Shown piece by piece: positions 59,863-64,000 of a DNA stretch of 64,000 bases. Positions within the stretch are counted from its first letter, which is position 1, and every line of letters starts with the position of its first letter. The position numbers and the translations under genes were made by a program. The notes under the pieces were generated by a model. That model ran no database searches, was not told the origin of the DNA, and saw nothing but the letters and a program-made list of their open reading frames with translations. The stretch spans positions 51,758,855 to 51,822,854 of the forward strand of contig NC_044986.1 of NCBI RefSeq assembly GCF_008728515.1, read 5' to 3'. Origin of the DNA: Papio anubis (taxonomy: Eukaryota > Chordata > Mammalia > Primates > Cercopithecidae).

Positions 59863-60759
59863 AAATAAATAAAATAAAAAAGCAAGCAAGCACAAAGCAG
59901 CAGCAGCAGTTCAAGTTCCAGATTTCACTAGTTGCAGTTTAATGTAAAGGGATCCTCGTAGAGGAGAGATGTTATTGAGGCCAGATCTTGGACCTTGCCT
60001 CCCACTGCTTTATAGGATATCCTGAAATCTACAGCACACATGTGTGAAAAAGTGGATAAAACCATCTAATATTATTCTACTAAAACAAATGAGATCAGAA
60101 ATAAAATGTACAGTAGTGTCTTTATGGAACCAAGTATTGCAAGATCCGAATACTAATGGGTTCATTTATTTCACTGATTACCGTATGTAGATATGAAAGA
60201 GCAGAAACTCTTATGTCTTTGATATCCCCCAATTTAAAAGATAAGGATGTGACCCCTCCCCTCCATTTACATATAATGGAACAAGCCAAGTCTCCATTCA
60301 CTACATGTGGACATTAAGAAAACTTGCATAGGGAAAACTTTTGGGGAGCAATGAAGGTGATTTCTGAGCTGCCACTGCAGTTGTATATGACACTGACATT
60401 TATTTCCCATAATTCTTGCCCACAGGAAACACATCCTTTAAGAAACTGAATAAAATCAAGTTGGACATTCTTAAAATCTACAAGGTATCAACTTCCCTGA
60501 GAAGCTCACATTCCCCCAACACAAACATATATATGTAAGGAGCAAGGCATTCAGGCGATGAGCTGTGAAAGGTACTTCCACCTTGTCAGGGTGCCAAAGT
60601 GTTCCATTCTGGTCTAAATTCACATGATCCTGGATCTGAAAAGCGGGGGTGGGGTGTGCGATGATAAATGAGGGTGAGAAGAATGTTTCCATGAAACCAG
60701 ACACCCTTTTGGAATCTGGGCTGAGAATCAGGATCCCACCCCCTTGCCTACCTCCAGGC

Positions 60760-61912
60760 TCCAGTAAGCAACCGCTTGCGTCCTCCCCTGTGTTCCTTCC
60801 GCAGCAGCGGACGTAGGGATCCCGAGCAGCCAGGGAGCTTATGTCCCGCAGAGAGCTCCTGCCAAGCGCTTCTCTCTCGACTAGTTACCAATTGAGAAAA
60901 AAAGGGACAGAGACACACAAGGATGGTGATCAAAATCCAATCTCAGGCACCAGGGTCCCAGAAGGTTCCGGCTCCTCTTCTGCGCCCTTACCCGGTTCTT
61001 TTCGCCTAGCAAAGGGTCACCCAGGGAGCCCCCAGCAGCAGATCCTTCCCTTTTGCTCCTCCTGATAGCGCCAATCTTCGCCGCCACTGCCACACTGCGC
61101 GCCCAGCTACCCACTCACCGCACAGCGAGAAGGCCTGGCGGAGACAGCGCGGGGGGAGGATTAAAAGGATAGATCTTTGGAAGGGTAAGGGAGAAAAACT
61201 TTGATGTTGTAACCACACACAGGACTGAGAAGAAACCAAAACAAGTTGCAGCTTCAGGAGCGGGGAGGACGCTTTCGCCAGCTCGGGAAAAAAAAAAAAT
61301 CACTCCCTACCAAAATCAGGGGGAGTAAGCTCCCCGCTCCTTGAGCGATCACCGAGCGCACCTCGCAATCTCTGATCTTCGAACCTACTGAAAAAGCACA
61401 GGGCATGGGGAGTCCTGTTGGTTCACGCCCGGGGTACGAATACCAAAAGCGCCTCCCGCTGGAGAGGCTGTGGGGAACTCAAGGCAAAGACAGAGGCAAA
61501 CGCAGCACTGGAAAGAGCGAGGGGAGTCCGAGCTGCCGCCTGCAAAAGCAGAGACGCGTCTCCCTTTGGGCAAAGTGACTGCTACAAAGTCTGTTCCCTG
61601 CTGCCCAGGGACAGAGACATTTAAAGGCCTGAACGGACGTCAGCACCAGTCGAGCTCGCTGGGTGAGCGCCAGGTCTCCCCGCCCCACGGATTGTAGCGC
61701 GCATAGGGCGATCTGCTGCTCGAGAGGTAGAGAGTAGCTTACTTGGGGAGAAAACAGAGGTGGTGGCGCTGCGGAGTGTCAAACCCTGAAGCCCATCGAC
61801 AAGACGTTATACTGGTGGCAGTTCCGCTGTGAGTGCACTTGCCGAGTTGAACAGAGCCAGAGCTGCGTGGAGAGGGGTCTGGCCACTCTGCGCGCGCGCA
61901 CCCAATATTGGG
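60760..61912. promoter_or_regulatory. CpG-rich block, candidate promoter and first exon
   Basis: After 60 kb of CpG-poor DNA this block is GC-rich with dense CpGs, for example 'cttcgccgccactgcc' (61077), 'cagcgcgggggg' (61146), 'cgagctcgctggg' (61651) and 'gcgcgcgcgcac' (61890). It contains a CRE-like 'gacgtcag' (61636), an NRF1-like 'tgcgcgcgcgca' (61888) and a palindrome 'cccaatattggg'. Splice-donor matches occur on the minus strand at 61118 (GTGAGTGG) and 60751 (GTAGGC), and on the plus strand at 61663 (GTGAGC). No long coding frame fits, so any exon would be 5' UTR. Transposons are absent. Orientation is uncertain; minus is slightly favoured. Confidence 0.6.
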
Positions 61913-62879
61913 TTACCAAGGAGCTCAACACCTGGTTTTTAGAAAAAACAAAAAAACACTTTTCTCTTTAGCTCTGGTTTGAGTCAGTATTCTGATTCGT
62001 TTCTCAAAGTTAGTTGAAATCCACCGAGATGTCTTTTACAAGAAAGGGATTAGACTTTCCTCTCTTGAAATTCCAATCAAGGCAATACTCAATCTTTTCT
62101 TAACCCCCACTGTCCGCTTCCTAACTCAGAGTCACAATGGATGAGAGTATTCAAATGTCTTCAAATAACCATTACTCTGCATTCTAAGGCAGTTTGCATA
62201 CTGAGAGACCATTCGTAACTTAAAGAGCCTTTGCACAAGGAAGTTGTATTTCTTATAGTAATACCTTTCTGTAACTGGTATTTTCTGAGGATTCGGCATC
62301 TATTTCCAGATCGACAGTGAATAATTAAATTCTAAAACTCAGAAATATAATGGAAAGTGGATTTATTTTTGCTGAGTAAAATGATCAATTATGTTTCCAA
62401 CTTGTTTTTACATTTTTGCATGGTATATCAGCTATTAAAGCCATAGAATCAAACAAAGGTGGAAAAAAACGCAATTCACATTACTGTGGTCCTTTCCTAC
62501 AATTCCTTTGAGGAAATACGTGTGTGTGTGTGTGTGTATTGTGTGTATTATGTGTATATTATATGTGCATATAAAATACTGTCTGTGCTATTAGGAGCCC
62601 AGGTTCTGTGCTGAGCACCTTGAGCCTTGTGTAGAAAGTAGTGAAGAATGGGTAACGGAATGGAGAATCTCAAGACCAAAGGAACCTGTGGTTGTGAAAG
62701 GCATTTACGGCTGTATGTTTTTCCTTATTTAGTTCCAACCTAACCAAGGTAGGGTCTTCCTTGTTTAGTCACTTGAAGTCTTTCAAAAGTGACATCAGAA
62801 TGTATCCCATAACTATATCACAGTTATGGTTTGTCAAATAAAAATAGTATTTTTAAAGTGACATAAACACAAATTCCGC
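61913..62879. other. AT-rich interlude between CpG-rich blocks
   Basis: Holds a (GT)n tract with variants (62520-62560). No exon or repeat recognised. Confidence 0.45.
62520..62560. repeat. (GT)n microsatellite
   Basis: About nine GT units passing into TATT/GTGT variants. Confidence 0.88.
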
Positions 62880-64000
62880 CAGACAGCAGGGCCCATATTT
62901 ATTCCATTTTGCACAACCGCCCAGCGACCCTCCCTCTAGCGGCGGTCAAGGAATCTGTCTCTCTCTTTCACTTTGTGTGTGTTAAGTGTGTGTGCGCTCG
63001 CGCGTTTGTGTTGGGAAGGTTGACCACTAAGAGAGCTTACAAGTATCTGTAGGCTCTCCTGTGTAACCTCCTTCTCTTCCTAGCCAGGGCCTTTCACCCG
63101 TAGGCTCTCATGCGCTACTTCTAGAGCATCCTCTGATGTTGGTCCTGAACTGGGAGAATATGACCAAACTTGACAGAGACAGTACTGTCAAAAGGCGTTA
63201 GAAACTTCGGAAACTGGCAACAGTGACGGCATTTTTGCTCTGCGAAGAATACGCCCAGAAGGTTCAGAAAGAAGTCGGAAGAGGACATGGGGAGAAAAAC
63301 GTTGAAGGGCTATGGAAAAGCGTCAATAACATAAACTGACTTTAATTTTTCTTCATAGAAATACGTTTCCGGTGAAATTTTCTAAGAAATTGGGAGACAG
63401 TTAATTTGCTTGGTTGACGCTCACACTCCTTGCTCTCACTAGGTCTCAGGTCTTCCAAGCCTAGCACTCTCTCAGAATGCTTTCGGGTTGAGCGGGAGGG
63501 CCTCCTCACAGTAAGCAGGGCAGAGAAGGCAATGCCAGCAGTGCTTTCCTGGATTTCGCGACCACAATCCACCATCCCAAACCCCACTTCCCATGTCCTT
63601 GATTTTTGAGGCTTTTTGGGAGGGCATGACTTCAGGGAACATCACTCTTTCACAGATCAGGGGAGCATAGTCGGAAATCTTGGGTTGTATTCCTGACTCA
63701 GTCTGGGTGTGGAGCGAGCGGGGACAGGAATCGAGATGCAAAGGCAGACGCAACCAGCGCACCCGCGGACCGCGCGCGCGGGAACCAGCTTCTAGCCCGG
63801 AGTCTGGGGTGCCGGGCGTGCTCAGGAAGCTGGTGGGTGGTTATTCGGGATTACTGGGACATCAGGATAAAGGGGTCACTCCAATCCCTTGCAGATCAGA
63901 TTCTCGCGGACTCCATGGCCAGACCTGCACAGTGCCCTTCATATGGTGGGTGGAGAGGGTACTCCTTGGCCGAATTGATCCCGCCCTGCCCCCACAGGGT
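62880..64000. promoter_or_regulatory. Second, patchier CpG-rich region
   Basis: Transposon-free, moderately GC DNA with CpG clusters at 62915-63005 ('ctctagcggcgg', 'gctcgcgcg') and 63705-63830 ('cccgcggaccgcgcgcgcg'). It may be an upstream part of the same promoter region or an alternative promoter. The window ends in 'tgcccccacagggt', which looks like a splice acceptor on the + strand but is unsupported. Frames at 63342-63587 and 63472-63762 (minus) overlap each other and look random. Confidence 0.4.

Larger units (their letters stand above)
59247..60759. other. Spacer with CA and GA microsatellites
   Basis: Two microsatellites are listed separately. Composition becomes gradually less AT-rich toward 60.7 kb. 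The minus frame 60471-60704 has no recognisable features. Confidence 0.45.

Noticed and set aside
61006..61697. Several overlapping 60-77-codon frames on both strands in the CpG block
   Set aside because: GC-rich DNA is poor in stops, so overlapping frames are expected; none has a recognisable protein or a good start context.

Overview
The window is nuclear DNA of a primate, most likely human or another catarrhine. The evidence is about 17 Alu copies, including at least three with AluY-type features, ERVL-MaLR LTRs of the THE1/MST type, L1M and L2 LINEs, MIR SINEs, Tigger and MER5 DNA transposon fossils, AT-rich CpG-poor background and CA/GA microsatellites. I found no intact protein-coding gene, no tRNA or rRNA gene that looks functional, no CRISPR array and no prokaryotic or phage sequence. 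Most of it reads as intergenic or deep intronic DNA. The longer open frames are antisense L1, Alu, mitochondrial-insert or chance frames.

Layout. 1-18.3 kb is Alu-free and dominated by a degraded, nearly full-length L1M (about 4.45-10.23 kb, + strand). That L1 was later hit by a full-length U13 snoRNA retropseudogene (about 9.38-9.50 kb) with a perfect 13-bp target-site duplication. An MST-type LTR, an L2 fragment and a Tigger2-like element follow. 18.3-27.7 kb is a dense Alu cluster of ten copies in both orientations, with a THE1/MST-type LTR, a perfect 41-bp inverted repeat (23.29-23.41 kb) and an unidentified segment at 23.97-24.37 kb. 27.7-36.9 kb is AT-rich with MIR and L2 scraps, two Alus, a MER5 element and an L1 scrap.

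36.99-40.64 kb is the most striking segment: a nuclear copy of mitochondrial DNA (NUMT). In order it holds part of the control region, tRNA-Phe, 12S rRNA, tRNA-Val and most of 16S rRNA, interrupted by an AluY whose tail has become a CA repeat. Its control region carries a CpG-rich tandem repeat between CSB1 and CSB2 that human mtDNA lacks, and its tRNA-Phe has the general-mammal form, so it looks like a fossil of an early primate mitochondrial genome. Its right end abuts a 31-bp sequence repeated 765 bp downstream.

41-60 kb is again AT-rich and holds a second L1M 3' end (44.95-46.18 kb), Alus, MIRs, a Tigger3-like element, simple repeats and a short unexplained open frame (43.9-44.09 kb). 60.76-61.91 kb, and less strongly 62.9-63.9 kb, is GC- and CpG-rich, unlike the rest. 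It is the best candidate for a promoter and non-coding first exon, with good splice-donor matches mainly on the minus strand. If that is right, the AT-rich 60 kb to the left could be the first intron of a minus-strand gene, but no coding exon confirms it.

Subfamily names rest on recalled consensus features and are uncertain for old repeats. Element boundaries are approximate unless a target-site duplication is cited. I see no sign of a new molecular system; the interest lies in genome-fossil structures.
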